Positions 48,401 through 60,200 of a DNA stretch of 64,000 nucleotides are shown piece by piece (position 1 is the first letter of the stretch; each line of letters opens with the position of its first letter). Source of the DNA: Escarpia spicata (lineage: Eukaryota > Annelida > Polychaeta > Sabellida > Siboglinidae); assembly GCA_963995525.1 (NCBI GenBank), contig OZ023218.1, forward strand, positions 48,266,741 through 48,330,740, in the 5' to 3' direction. The position numbers and the translations under genes are program-made. The notes below the pieces were generated by a model, which ran no database searches, had not been told where the DNA came from, and saw only the letters and a list, made by a program, of their open reading frames with translations.

Positions 48401-49833
48401 ACTGTTAACCTGATTCGGATAGAGTGCATCTCATGACAGTATTGACACTTGTGACTTACCACGTCATTGCTAAGTTATGTCATTGAGCCTCTCATTGCGC
48501 ACTTCCTGTCCCTGTAGCAGATGACCGATGCTGGCCCCGTCATAGCCGAGCTGGTGCGGAATGCCAGCTACAGTAAGTTCAAGCAGATCGTCAATGAGAA
48601 CATTGGCAACGAACCCGGCTGGCAGCAGATCGCAATGATGTTCCGCTTGACACAGACGTCGGTACAGCTTGCTGGCATGGGTACTGCCGTGGCATTGCAG
48701 ATCAAGGAGATGACACTGCAGTACTTCGAAGACAAGTTCGCCAGCTGGATAGTTGGCCAAGGCGGCTGGGTGAGTGATTAATGCCAGAGTGGCAATCAGA
48801 AAGATGGTAACAGGAAAAGAAACGGATAAAAAATGACATCTTAGGAAATAAGTAACATCAAGAATGTTTACAATAAGTTTTGGATGAAGAAATAAAGTAA
48901 CAAAAATGAACTAACATGTATTTACTTAATTTCAACATTTTATGCATTTTTCATTCTTTCTGATTGTTTTTCTGATTTTTATCAGCATTCATGTCTTTTA
49001 ACATGTCATTCCAATGTAAGCCTTTCTCAGTTCTCAACAGTGTTCTGCATTTCATAATTATTCATTGATGTTTATTAATTTGAATGTTAGCATTTTGATA
49101 ACTAATTGTATGCATGCTGTATAAGTGACTTTTAAAATTCACTGTATTGTAACATAAAAGTATTTTTATAATGTATAAACTAGTAATAATAATCAAACTA
49201 ACCTATTACCTGTTACTTTCTTTGCTTCAACCAGTCAGTGGCTGTATGTTTTGAGTAACAGCTTGAATTCCGTACTCTGCACGATTCATCAAGTATTTAA
49301 GACAGATGGCCATTGTGTGTATGTAGTGTTATAAAAGTGACCTGAAGTTTCAGAAAGTGATGGTACCTGCTCATGCATAAATTATTTCACAGTGGTTTCA
49401 TGGCATTCATTTTGTAATGCCTTTTCTTGTATATATCATTGTTCTGAGTTCAGCATGCTTCAAATTTGGTAAATGTCGCCATATATGGCATAATTGAGTG
49501 CTGTGTAAGCTCAGCTGCAAGTTGTTTGAGAAAGATAAGTTTTGGGGAAAGTACGACCTGAATGTTTGGAATGACTAGCTAGATGATGGTGTCTTTGTGA
49601 ACGTCAAGTTCAAACTTTGACAAAATCTTCAAAAATGTGTTTTTCTTTTATTAAATGTCGCTGTTATTAGTACATGAGTGATATGTGTCAGTGTCACCAG
49701 TGTGATGTGTCATGTCAGTGTCACCACTGTGTCATCATGTCAGTGTGTCAGTTGAATATATAATGAGTGCTTCTCTTTGCAGGAATCAATGGTAGAAGAC
49801 ACAAACACAGAACTTGATTCGGAGCTTGACTAG
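39485..49833 (+). CDS. BCL2L14: BCL2L14/Bcl-G-like Bcl-2 family protein
   Basis: Six phase-consistent exons: 39485-40660, 40891-41316, 47207-47452, 47788-47873, 48518 (or 48521)-48769 and 49783-49833 (TAG). The start is taken at ATG 39544 (caccATG context), giving 724-725 residues. The N-terminal ~500 residues are disordered, with a basic stretch KSFFRWASERLRQSFRRKK (about 213-231) and a KKKKK run. Exon 4 carries a clear BH3 (LGALLRAHGDSAN, about 611-623). Exon 5 carries SYSKFKQIVNENIG, a BH1-like NEPGWQQIAMMFRL and BH2 (SWIVGQGGW). The end ELDSELD is acidic with no tail anchor, as in vertebrate Bcl-G (whose BH2 and end are WIQQHGGWEK...EEVD). The protein is about twice the length of human BCL2L14. 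Bcl-G-type proteins are poorly understood; a role in apoptosis or trafficking is family knowledge. The intron right after the BH2 GGW is the conserved Bcl-2 family position. 5' non-coding exons are unresolved. Confidence 0.87.
42181..42360 (+). repeat. Dispersed unknown repeat, copy C
   Basis: Closest to 35580-35750 and to the inverse of 55668-55848. It ends in AATCATTCTAAGGGCCCC. In the 55-kb copy that end is joined directly to the sequence found here at 42765-42955, so about 395 bp separate the two halves in this copy. Confidence 0.8.
42765..42955 (+). repeat. Dispersed unknown repeat, second module
   Basis: Matches the inverse of 55478-55660: TTTTATCATAGTTCATCTCT, GGGGGAGGGTGG, GAGCTCACCAACTCT and TTTCTACAACCACTGGAAAT. 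Confidence 0.8.
47500..47625. repeat. Short degenerate repeat in intron 3
   Basis: Three to four loose units of about 30 bp with GAGGGGGCATG and a GTTAYRTGA word, just after the donor at 47453. It creates a short open read-through of exon 3. Confidence 0.7.
48280..48365 (-). mobile_element. Short LINE RT relic
   Basis: About 85 bp resembling the LINE at 4280-4360 (shared CTTCCACTCTATCAG, GTCCATGT and TCTCCAGA). A tiny fragment in the intron before the BH1/BH2 exon of the Bcl-G-like gene. Confidence 0.55.
48770..49782. other. Intron inside the BH2 motif of the Bcl-G-like gene
   Basis: Donor GTGAGT follows the GGC TGG codons of BH2. The acceptor TTTGCAG ends at 49782. Contents are AT-rich, with a short CAGTGTCACCA-type repeat at 49690-49755. 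Confidence 0.75.
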
Positions 49834-49904
49834 TGTCGCCATCTGTTTGTAGCCACATTAACTAGGATGAGCGACTGCCATGCATCTTGATTCTGGTCAC
49901 CATG

Positions 49905-50270
49905 TAGAATGTTGACTTTGATTGCCATGGTGAATGTTGACATCGGTTGTCATGGTGAATGTTGACATAAGTTGCCATGGTGAATGTCGATATCAGTTGT
50001 CATGGCGATTGTTGATATCAGTTCCCAAGGCAGGTGTTAACATTGATTGCCAAGAAGAATGTTGTCACCAGTCAACATGGAGAATGTTGACATCGGTTGC
50101 TATGGAGAATGTTGACGCCAGTCTACATAGAGAATGTTGACATGGGTTGCCATGAAGAATGTTGATACCAGTCAACACGGAGAATGTTGGCACTGGTTGC
50201 CATGGAGACTGTTGACACTGGTCACTATGGAAACTGTTGACACTGGTCACTATAGAGATTGTTGACACAG
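49905..50270. repeat. 25-bp degenerate minisatellite in the 3' UTR of the Bcl-G-like gene
   Basis: About 14 imperfect copies of GAATGTTGACATCGGTTGCC plus ATGGT, beginning about 70 bp after the stop codon. It probably forms part of the 3' UTR if transcription continues. Confidence 0.85.
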
Positions 50271-53200
50271 CGAGTGGAGTGACCACAGATGGACAGTTGA
50301 TGGTGTGGACTGTGGAGGCGTGTTATAGTTACATTAGTTGCCAGACAGTGGTCATGGGGTTCCTGGGTCCAGGTAGCAATCGGTAGTCATGTACCATGTC
50401 TCACTCACTCATTTTATAGCCTGCTTTCTTCACAAGAAATGTTTGTCATCCGTTACTCAAAGTGCCATTGTCTGTAGTAGAGAGAGGGGGGGGGGGGGGC
50501 TGTGGAACTAGAGGTAAAATAGACAGCAGCAAAAGGATTAGAGAGACAACAGCATTCAATGCTGTGCGAGACTGTAAATTACACTCATCATAATGACATT
50601 GATCTGTCATTTGTGGTGAAACCACTGGAATTGTACAAATTGTCAAGTATCATCTGTTTGTCATACCTTCATTTATTAAGAAAAATAGATACTTGGAGGA
50701 TAGACATTTCAACAAGTGTGAGAAGCAGTGAAATGGTGAGTTGGTGTAGGTAATTCAACAGTTGTTTCAAGCAGCCATCACCATTGAACGTTGCTAGCGA
50801 TCGGCTACACACTTGGGTCAGGTTATATTTTTTATGACAGGTGGTATTTAGTTTGTTACCCCTAATGTGTTCATACTGACCGCCGAAACTGGTCACTACT
50901 CAACCAGCAGTGGTCATTAATAGTAACTGGTGTTTGTTGTGTGCACTGGTCAGTGGCAGTTTGTGGTCAGTCTGTACTGCGGCCAGCTGTGACCAGCTGT
51001 TGTAATGTCCTGTTGTAGCGCTGTTTCTTTTAAAGGTTGTTCGTGTGACATGTCATGTTTGCTGTGTTGATTGTTTAGAGTTTGGAATTTTGCCGAAGCT
51101 ATAATTGAAGACGTCGAATAGTTTCAAGGAATGTTGGCGGAAGTGATGATAAGCCGAGACACACATTGGCATGTACAATAGGGCAAAATATTAGAAGTGT
51201 TGTCAGATGCCTGATGGTGATGCTAAGGGGTGTTCTCAGTATACTTTCAAACATTCTATGACAAAATTATCAATGCACATGCATTCTTGTGACTTCAGTA
51301 CATGTGTAGTGGCCTCAAGCCGTGTTTGTAGCCTCAACACTTGTTTGAGTGGCCTCAACACGTATACGTACACGTATGTAGTAGCGTCAACACGTGTTTG
51401 TGTGGCCTCAACAGATATCCTTGTGGCCTTCCATGACTTTCATGTCATGTCTACTGCTGTTTACACCGCGGCCCGTGCTGCTGTGTTTTATAACAGGAAA
51501 CTTATTTTTAGTTTATTTGTCATCAGACTCTATCGTATTTATTTTGCCTCTACCATTCAGTATTCGTTTAGGTGACCTATGTTATGGAAATGTGAATAGT
51601 GAGTAGTTGAATGTCTTTGCATAGCATTCCATGACTAATTTATTCTGGTGTGTGTTGTCTAAAAGTTTTAGTTGCAAGCATAACCAACAGCTGTTAGTAT
51701 TTTCATTGGGTGCTGGTGAGTAAATCAATGCTTGCTATACTGGAGTTCTGAACGAGAATATGCTGCTATATGGGTTGACATATGAAATGTTTGCTAACAT
51801 CGGTGTTGACCAGAGGCATTGCTTTACTGGAGAAAGATACAGTGACATACAGCAGCTGGCTTTATTTCCCATCGATGAATTTTCATACATTCCATTGGCA
51901 GCAATATGTGTACTGTACAGTTTTATCTTGGGCAAAATTTTAAGTTAGCAAGCACCTAACGGTTTTAATGAATCTGTAGGACAAGAAATACAGTCAACTT
52001 CTAACTTGTAACTGCACGTTCATTTATTTTGTTTTATTTATTTTTTAGTTTGTATATATGTGTGTGTATATTTATATGGCCTTAACATATTGTTCGTTGT
52101 CCCAAATCATTTTGTGTATTATGTTAGACAGCATAATTTATTTTTTATTTGTGTTTTCTGCAGGGTCATGTCACATTTAATTTTTAAATGGTAATGATAT
52201 ACTGGAAAATTATTTACTTTTATATTTATTGTTACACTAACTTCAAACTGACAGAAGTTGTATTTTGCTCCCTTTTACTCTTAGATGTGTTGGTTTGTTA
52301 ACTCTACTTAATACCCAAAGCTTTAATTTACTTGAATGTTACGTTTTGGAGTTATTTTGTAGAATTAATGTTATTGAAGTTGCCGACTGACAAGAGTGAA
52401 ACAATGGGGAGGTGAAGTAACAGCCAGTGTTTCTACATTCACATGTGAACATTTAGGTAACCTTACTTACACATGGTCCTTGATGTTCAAATCAATCTCG
52501 TGGAGATTTACCAAAAAAGTTGAAACATCCTCAAACTTTGTGGATGTTGTGATAAGGCAATACGTCTTCTGATTTGATGTTGTTTAATGTATCCACCATG
52601 ATGTGGACAAGGTTACATGTGAAAGTTACAAGGTGGGCTAGCAAGGACAATCTCTTGGACTATACTGAGATGTTTCGTTGTGATCATCATCAACTGTTTG
52701 CCTTGCTGGATTCGTTTAGAAAGATTTAAAGTCCTAGTACACATGCAGGTGGTAACGGTAAACCTTGACGGAAAGCGGTATTCCACCTGGTATTTTGCTA
52801 GTACACATAGTGTGGTAATCCTCGATGGTATATAAAAATTGTGACACGTTCTAGCCAGTTTGTGGATGCTATAAACATTTCTCTTCAAACGAAATGTCAC
52901 TGTTTCAGTCGGCCGACTTTCACCTTGCTTCACGTAACTACATATTGGTAATATATTGTTATAAAATATTATTAACATTTCGTTCCATCTAAAAAATTTT
53001 GGTGCCGAGCTATTCATTAAACACAGTATTCGCAAAAAAATAAATTAAGCAAATTAATTGAATGATATAGCTTTCCTAAAAATCAAATTAGGCCAATTTA
53101 AGGAGAAAATATAAGATAAAATAGTGGATCTAAAATTGTCTTTGACATCTGTCTTGGTACATGTACAATTTTATGTTACACCAAAACAACAGCCCAGATT

Positions 53201-55477
53201 GATCAGAGTGAATTTTCCACAATAATTTTTTGGAAAATTATTTTTGTTTCAAAACTGAATGATATACTGTTTTATTGGTCAGCGGATTACCACTGTATGT
53301 GTGGGTGACTTTGTATTATTCCAATTAGAGTGATTTTTATTTTATTGCTTTCCGGCTTTTCTGCTGAGGGTACCGTTATCACATGTATACTAGACCCTTT
53401 AAGCTGAAACCCTAAAATCGTCTGTTGTCTAGTCATACATTGTGTTGACTAGTCTTTGTGTGTACCAACTGCCAAGGATGCTTGGAAACAACCGACACAT
53501 GCGATGTTGAAATGAAACAGGTTGGATGGTAGATGTCCATAATGACACTATGGATACATCTGTAGTTACTTCCTTCTCGTAGATTTGTTTCTTCTACCAA
53601 TCTTTTGCAGAGTTATGGTGTATCTACCCGACATTGTAGTTGTGCCATATTTACAATTTTTAACATGTGTTGAAGGATACAAGGTTGGTGTGAAATGTGA
53701 CGGCACTGTTGTGGTTTGGGTGCTGAAGACAAGATATGCTTTGTCTCCCCATATATGCCAGGAAACTGTCATTGTGACAATAAACTTCTTAAAACATCTG
53801 TATTGTCTTCTTAATGTATTACTTAATGAACTTGGTGTGTAGGTATAGCTGTATGGAACAATGTGCCCCATTTCTTTGAAGGTGCTGCTTTGCTTCATTA
53901 TGGATACCACCCTATGCACTAAATGTTGACAGTGCATTTATGAACATTACATTTAATGACATACATGAGCGAATCATGTCTACCTTTGTATACTACTATA
54001 CCAAGTCACAACTGTGTCATATATAAAAATCGGTCTACCTAGATTAAAATGGTGAAATATTTAATTTCAATAATAATGTGCGCATTCATCTATATATGCT
54101 AACTTTGACACATTGTAACATTTCCTCCCAGTTGTCTCTTTCATGTTCAGTCGCTTCCTTGAACCAACGACCTTTGATCTACAAGCTAGCAGTGAATTAA
54201 AAACAAATTATTGTTAGAGTTATTCACTTACATGTTTGCGATATGCCATGCTTTTCTACCAAGGAACCTTTCCCCTACCTGAGAGAACAGAGTGATGATC
54301 CATTCTCAAATTAGGGCCAGTGTAAAATAGGTGTGTTGCTCCGCGGGTGTGTGTAAGCTAGTTTATAATATCACACATACCCATACGTTTCATCATCTAC
54401 TTGTCCTAAGAATGTCGATTATGGTCCACACATAAACAAAACAAATATTTATTGAAGTTTGAGTATTGGTAGAACTCACCAGCTTTCCCAGGTACATGTG
54501 AAAAATCTCAGCTGCCACTGACCCATATACCCATATACCGGTACTTATAATGATCACAAAATACACATCAACGCTTAGTTGCTGCACATGCATAGATGAA
54601 ACAGGCATGTCTCATGTAAACAAGACCCAGCAAATGGAGCAAGATTAAATGAGTGATATCCCGTATTTGGTCCAAGCTGGTATTCCTTCTGCACAATAAA
54701 AATGTCAAGATTATGTCATTATTAAGACAGGAACAGTGTCAACCCTCAATACATACATCTCCCATGCATTAACTTGTGGCACATGACCACAGATAATTAT
54801 AAACAATGACATTATTTCTAGTAATATTCTACATTCTACAACCATTTCCCAAATCCCTTGCACAGTCGTCACTGTTGCACGGGCCAACGAGGAATTGTAC
54901 AACTATTGTTGATAATCTGCTGCATTTAACACATATGTTCAAACACAGTAGGTGCTATGTGGAGTAGCTTATTGAGCCCACAATAATGACAGCATAATAT
55001 GCAAGGAAATGTTATGTACAAATTGTGGACAATATCACCAACACCCGCAGTAATTACACTGACATCAAAGTCGAGTGAGTTAAGTGTCTGTCTGTCTGTC
55101 TGTCTGTTAGTCGGCAGCAGTACGCCACAGATTGTCATGACATTTCCACTGCATCATTAATTCAATCACAGTCGATTCAAAATTGTACAACAAAGCAAGG
55201 CCAACCTGTGATCTTTGACTTAAAAAATGGGCCAAGAGGCCCTGAAGTCCTTTGGACTATATTGTGAGTTTGCAATGATTAATGAAATGTTTTTGGTGAA
55301 TCAGTTACAGATCATTAAGGGTTATGATGGAAGTAAAATGTTGACATGTTTAGTAGATTATACGCACGCCAGTGAAGATACACTTGGAAATAAAATATTC
55401 GAGTAGACCGTTTCGTGAAGATTGTATATATCAGTTTTTGTTTAGATCAGAATTTTATCCCAATAGTGTGCTATTTA
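50271..55477. other. Convergent intergenic region between the two Bcl-2 family genes
   Basis: No coding exon was recognised. Contents include a G run at 50488-50501, a loose repeat of GTGGCCTCAACACGTGTTTG at 51310-51425, a TGTC microsatellite at 55085-55108, and AT-rich sequence. Some of the first part is likely 3' UTR. Confidence 0.5.
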
Positions 55478-55848
55478 GGCCGACTTCCAGTGGTTGTAGA
55501 AACCTTGCCGAAGAGTTGGTGAGCTGCAATCTCGCATGTAGCACAGTTTCAGGTTGTTAAAAAAATTTGCACACATTGTATGTTCTCATTTTGCCCCAAC
55601 CACCCTCCCCCAGAATGGAAAGAAGAAAGAGATGAACTATGATAAACTATTTGTTCACAAGGGGCCCTTAGAATGATTAAATCAAATACAGATTTCTCGT
55701 GCTTAGTGGCAGTAGCCTACGATACGTCTATACAAAATTTGAAAAAAGTTGCTGAATGGTTTCCGAGATATGACAGCTAACAGCGCACAGCAGACATGGA
55801 GTGATGGCATAAGTCAGCTGGACCTTCAGCCCAAAGGACTAACAAAAA
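55478..55848 (-). repeat. Dispersed unknown repeat, most complete copy
   Basis: Both modules contiguous and inverted relative to the 42-kb copy: 55478-55660 matches 42955-42765, and 55668-55848 matches 42360-42181. The junction word GGGGCCCTTAGAATGATT is the complement of the end of copy C. No open frame. Confidence 0.8.
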
Positions 55849-56329
55849 AAGAAACCCCTTCAACAGTAGAAGTAGAACACATGACACCATAGTACAGCCA
55901 GCTTACCAGCTCGATGGCACTATGTGTAACAAACACTGTGTGTCATTTATAACAATAGAAACCACATTGAATGTTACGTAATAAACTTAAACCAGTTTAC
56001 AGACACTCCTGCATGTTTCGCAGTTTCTTGTCTGCAACAGATTGAGAACAAAACATCATTAAAGAACACTTTTTTGGTCTTGTACCAGTAGAAAAATGAA
56101 TTGAATTTCAAATGATCAACATGAAGAAAACTACGTTTCATGCTACATTAAGTGGATGTTTATAACACAATAATTTGGAAAGTCCAATCACCCCAAATTC
56201 CTTGAACACCATTCATAGGTCACAATTCGACTGAAAAAAAAACTTTGATTTTGTTTCATATAAAATTAACTTTTGTATTGTACGGCGCTTGTCTGCAAGG
56301 GTTTGTTATAAACCAATCACAATGGACAT

Positions 56330-56870
56330 GATTCACGCCGAGACGTTACACACCAATGACAAGGCACGATTCCTACCGAGTTGTTACACCAATGACAAGG
56401 CACATGATTCATGCTGATTTTTTAGCTCTGCAACACACCAGTCACAAGGCACATGATTCCTATAGCTCTGTAACAAACCAATCACAAGGCACATGATTCC
56501 TAGAGCTCTGTTACACACCAAACACAAGGCACATGATTCCTAGAGCTCTGTAACAAACCAATCACAAGGCACATGATTCCTAGAGCTCTGTTACATACCA
56601 AACACAAGGCACATGATTCCTAGAGCTCTGTAACAAACCAATCACAAGGCACATGATTCCTAGAGCTCTGTTACATACCAAACACAAGGCACATGATTCC
56701 TAGAGCTCTGTAACAAACCAATCACAAGGCACATGATTCCTAGAGCTCTGTTACATACCAAACACAAGGCACTTGATTCATACAGCTCTGCTACACACCA
56801 GTCACAAGCCGCGATTCCAGCTGACGTCCTGTGCAGACCAATCGCATAATGTTTGTGTGCCTCAGATGCA
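56330..56870. repeat. 40/80-bp tandem repeat downstream of the BCL2L13-like gene
   Basis: Units of 40 bp (CACAAGGCACATGATTCCTA plus GAGCTCTGTAACAAACCAAT) alternate with a TTACATACCAAA variant, making an 80-bp dimer that repeats almost exactly from 56440 to 56760. Flanking units are more diverged. The array runs directly into the 91-bp array of tail-anchor copies. Confidence 0.9.
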
Positions 56871-56872
56871 CA

Positions 56873-57240
56873 CCAATCATCTGTGAAGTTTCTTGTAAGC
56901 AATGTAGGCTGCCACAATGGTGGTGACAGTGCTGATCAGGATCATATGGATGCGTCATGCACATCAATCATCTGTGAAGTTTCTTGTAAGCAATGTAGGC
57001 TGCCACAATGGCGGTGACAGTGCTGATCAGGATCATATGGATGCGTCATGCACATCAATCATCTGTGAAGTTTCTTGTAAGCAATGTAGGCTGCCACAAT
57101 GGCGGTGACAGTGCTGATCAGGATCATATGGATGCGTCATGCACATCAATCATCTGTGAAGTTTCTTGTAAGCAATGTAGGCTGCCACAATGGCGGTGAC
57201 AGTGCTGCTCAGGATCATATGGTTGCGTCATGCACATCAA
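56873..57240 (-). repeat. 91-bp tandem array of BCL2L13 tail-anchor exon copies
   Basis: Four 91-bp units immediately after the stop codon (unit marks at 56876, 56967, 57058 and 57149; the functional one is at 57240). Each copies the last about 80 nt of the terminal coding exon: the sequence for RIHMILISTVTAIVAAYIAY, KKLHR and the stop. Copies differ at only a few positions; the most distal changes VTA to VTT. A short linker (about 11 bp with ATGCACATCAA) joins the units. Confidence 0.95.
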
Positions 57241-60200
57241 TCATCTGTGAAGTTTCTTGTAAGCAATATAGGCTGCCACAATGGCGGTGACAGTGCTGAT
57301 CAGGATCATATGGATGCGTCTCCATCTGTGGCTCTCCCTCCGTTCCTCTGCCTCTTGAGTCAACTCGGTGCTCATCTGTCGCAGCAGACGAATCTCATCC
57401 CGCACCAACTGTGCATCGCCACCGTCACCCCACACACTGCTGGATATGCTGTCCATGCTGATGTCACGCGTCTGTGGGTGTAGCGCGGTCGACGTGTCCG
57501 GGGTGAAGTCAGTACAGATGGCGGAGTCGACCTGCGAGTGTGTGGAATGTGTGTCATCCACCTCATCGATGGCGTCCAGGTGGTCACCCTCATCCACCCC
57601 GGGCAGGTTCGGCACGAACATCGGTGATGCCATCATCGGGGCAGCAATGTCAGGCGTTGATGCTATCTCTCTCACTGTGTTCTATGAATGAAAGTCAGCA
57701 TTAATAATTGAAGGACTTCAGGGCAAAATGGGATATATCTATCCATTTTGTTGGTTTTGAGAAAAATTCACTAAACTGTGTTTCACCATCAAATTTAATA
57801 AAAAAAATAATTGGAATATATTGATAATCAAAAATCAAAGTGAATCGATTTGTTATATAAAATGAGATATTAAATGATTTTGTTATCAAAACACGACATC
57901 CATTTTTGTCAAAACGCAATATATTCATACAGTGAGCACCGTAATTAAGCATAGCGGGAAGTGTGGCAAGGCAGTGCTTATTAGCTTAAATTAATATAAT
58001 TATTGTCATTTGGTAAAAAATGACAGATGATGCTTATTGTGTTTTGAAAACAAAAACAATTTTGTGCACGTCGATTAATGGGGATTTGTCACATTTTGGT
58101 ATAAATTGTATAGTATACTAGCTACCACACCGGGTTAAACAAACTACAACATTCCTATTCCAATCGGTTGTTTATCTGTCAAGATACAAACTATACACAT
58201 CAAACTAAATTACCCAGGTTTCCCCAGAATTGATCAAGTGTTGCCATCAACCAGGCTACAATATATACCTACATCAAACATAATCTGTCACATTTTGTTG
58301 GACATCTGCACAGCACCAAAACTATTTTTGCACTTCCACCACTTAAGTACATCCCTCAAATTTATTCTCATGTTATCAAACACAAGGAAACGTGAACTTT
58401 TTAACAATCTAAGCAAATCCATATTAAATAGGCGTATGACCATCCTCTCAGAACACTGATTGTATATAATGTGGAAAACATTGCATAAACAGCGACACAG
58501 CCATAACGTGATGACAGTGTTTTCAATGTACCCTGGTCGTACTCACCCAGCCCCCAGACTCGACAATGAACACAGCCATAACGTGATGACAGTGTTTTCA
58601 ATGTACCCTGGTCGTACTCACCCAGCCCCCAGACTCGACAATGAACACAGCCATAACGTGATGACAGTGTTTTTGATGTACCCTGGTCGTACTAACCCAG
58701 CCCCCAGACTCGACAATGAACAAAGCCATAACGTGATGACAGTGTTTTCAATGTACCCTGGTTGTACTAACCCAGCCCCAGACTCGACAATGAACACAGC
58801 CATAACGTGATGACAGTGTTTTCGATGTACCCTGGTCGTACTCACCCAGCCCCCAGACTCGACAATGAACACAGCCATAACGTGATGACAGTGTTTTCGA
58901 TGTACCCTGGTCGTACTCACCCAGCCCCCAGACTCGACAATGAACACAGCCATAACGTGATGACAGTGTTTTCAATGTACCCTGGTCGTACTCACCCAGC
59001 CCCCAGACTCGACAATGAACACAGCCATAACGTGATGACAGTGTTTTCAATGTACCCTGGTCGTACTAACCCAGCCCCCAGACTCGACAATGAACACAGC
59101 CATAACGTGATGACAGTGTTTTCAATGTACCCTGGTTGTACTAACCCAGCCCCCAGACTCGACAATGAACACAGCCATAACGTGATGACAGTGTTTTCAA
59201 TGTACCCTGGTCGTACTAACCCAGCCCCCAGACTCGACAATGAACACAGCCATAACGTGATGACAGTGTTTTCAATGTACCCTGGTCGTACTCACCCAGC
59301 CCCCAGACTCGACAATGAACACGGCCATAACGTGATGACAGTGTTTTCAATGTACCCTGGTCGTACTCACCCAGCCCCCAGACTCGACAATGAACACGGC
59401 CATAACGTAATGACAGTGTTTTCGCTGTACCCTGGTCGTACTCACCCAGCCTCCAGACTCGACAATGAACTCAGCTGCCGAGTCCTCGATCAGATGTGCC
59501 GTGTAGTCCGCCAACTCACTTAAGTTTCGCTCACCTCGCGATAACATCGCAAACGCAAGTTTCTGTGACAGCAGCAACAGCAGCACCACCTAGAGGGAAT
59601 CAGAGCAAAGGAGTCATTACACAGCAGAGTTGTTTGACTAAAGTCATTGATTTAAATAATGATTTGTATTACCGGACCTCCCAAAAATATTGATTCTGTT
59701 TTTTTTATTGTAGACATGGAAAAAACATTACTCTTATTGCTATTACTAAAATATATCAATTAATATTATCAGATTATAAGTTACTAGTATCAAGTAAATT
59801 AATATATGTGTTTTTACATACTTCTTCTAACTGTCATATTATTATCATCTTTATTCGGACTCAAAAATCCACAAAAAAGTAAACCAGTACAGGACAAAAA
59901 ATGCATTTTATATAAAAAAACAGGTGTTACAATTTTACAAATATAGCATGATATATAAATCCACAGCATCACATACATCAATACTTAAGACAGCATCACA
60001 TCCATCAATACTTAAGACAGCATCACATCCATCAATACTTAAGACAGCATCACATCCATCAATACTTAAGACAGCATCACATCCATCAATACTTAAGACA
60101 GCATCACATCCATCAAAACTTAAGACAGCATCACATCCATCAATACTTAAGACAGCATCACATACATCAATACTTAAGACAGCATCACATCCATCAATAC

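Noticed and set aside
56917..57290. Repeated 63-aa plus-strand frames (MAVTVLIRIIWMRHAHQS...)
   Set aside because: Antisense of the tail-anchor exon copies. The minus strand explains the sequence.
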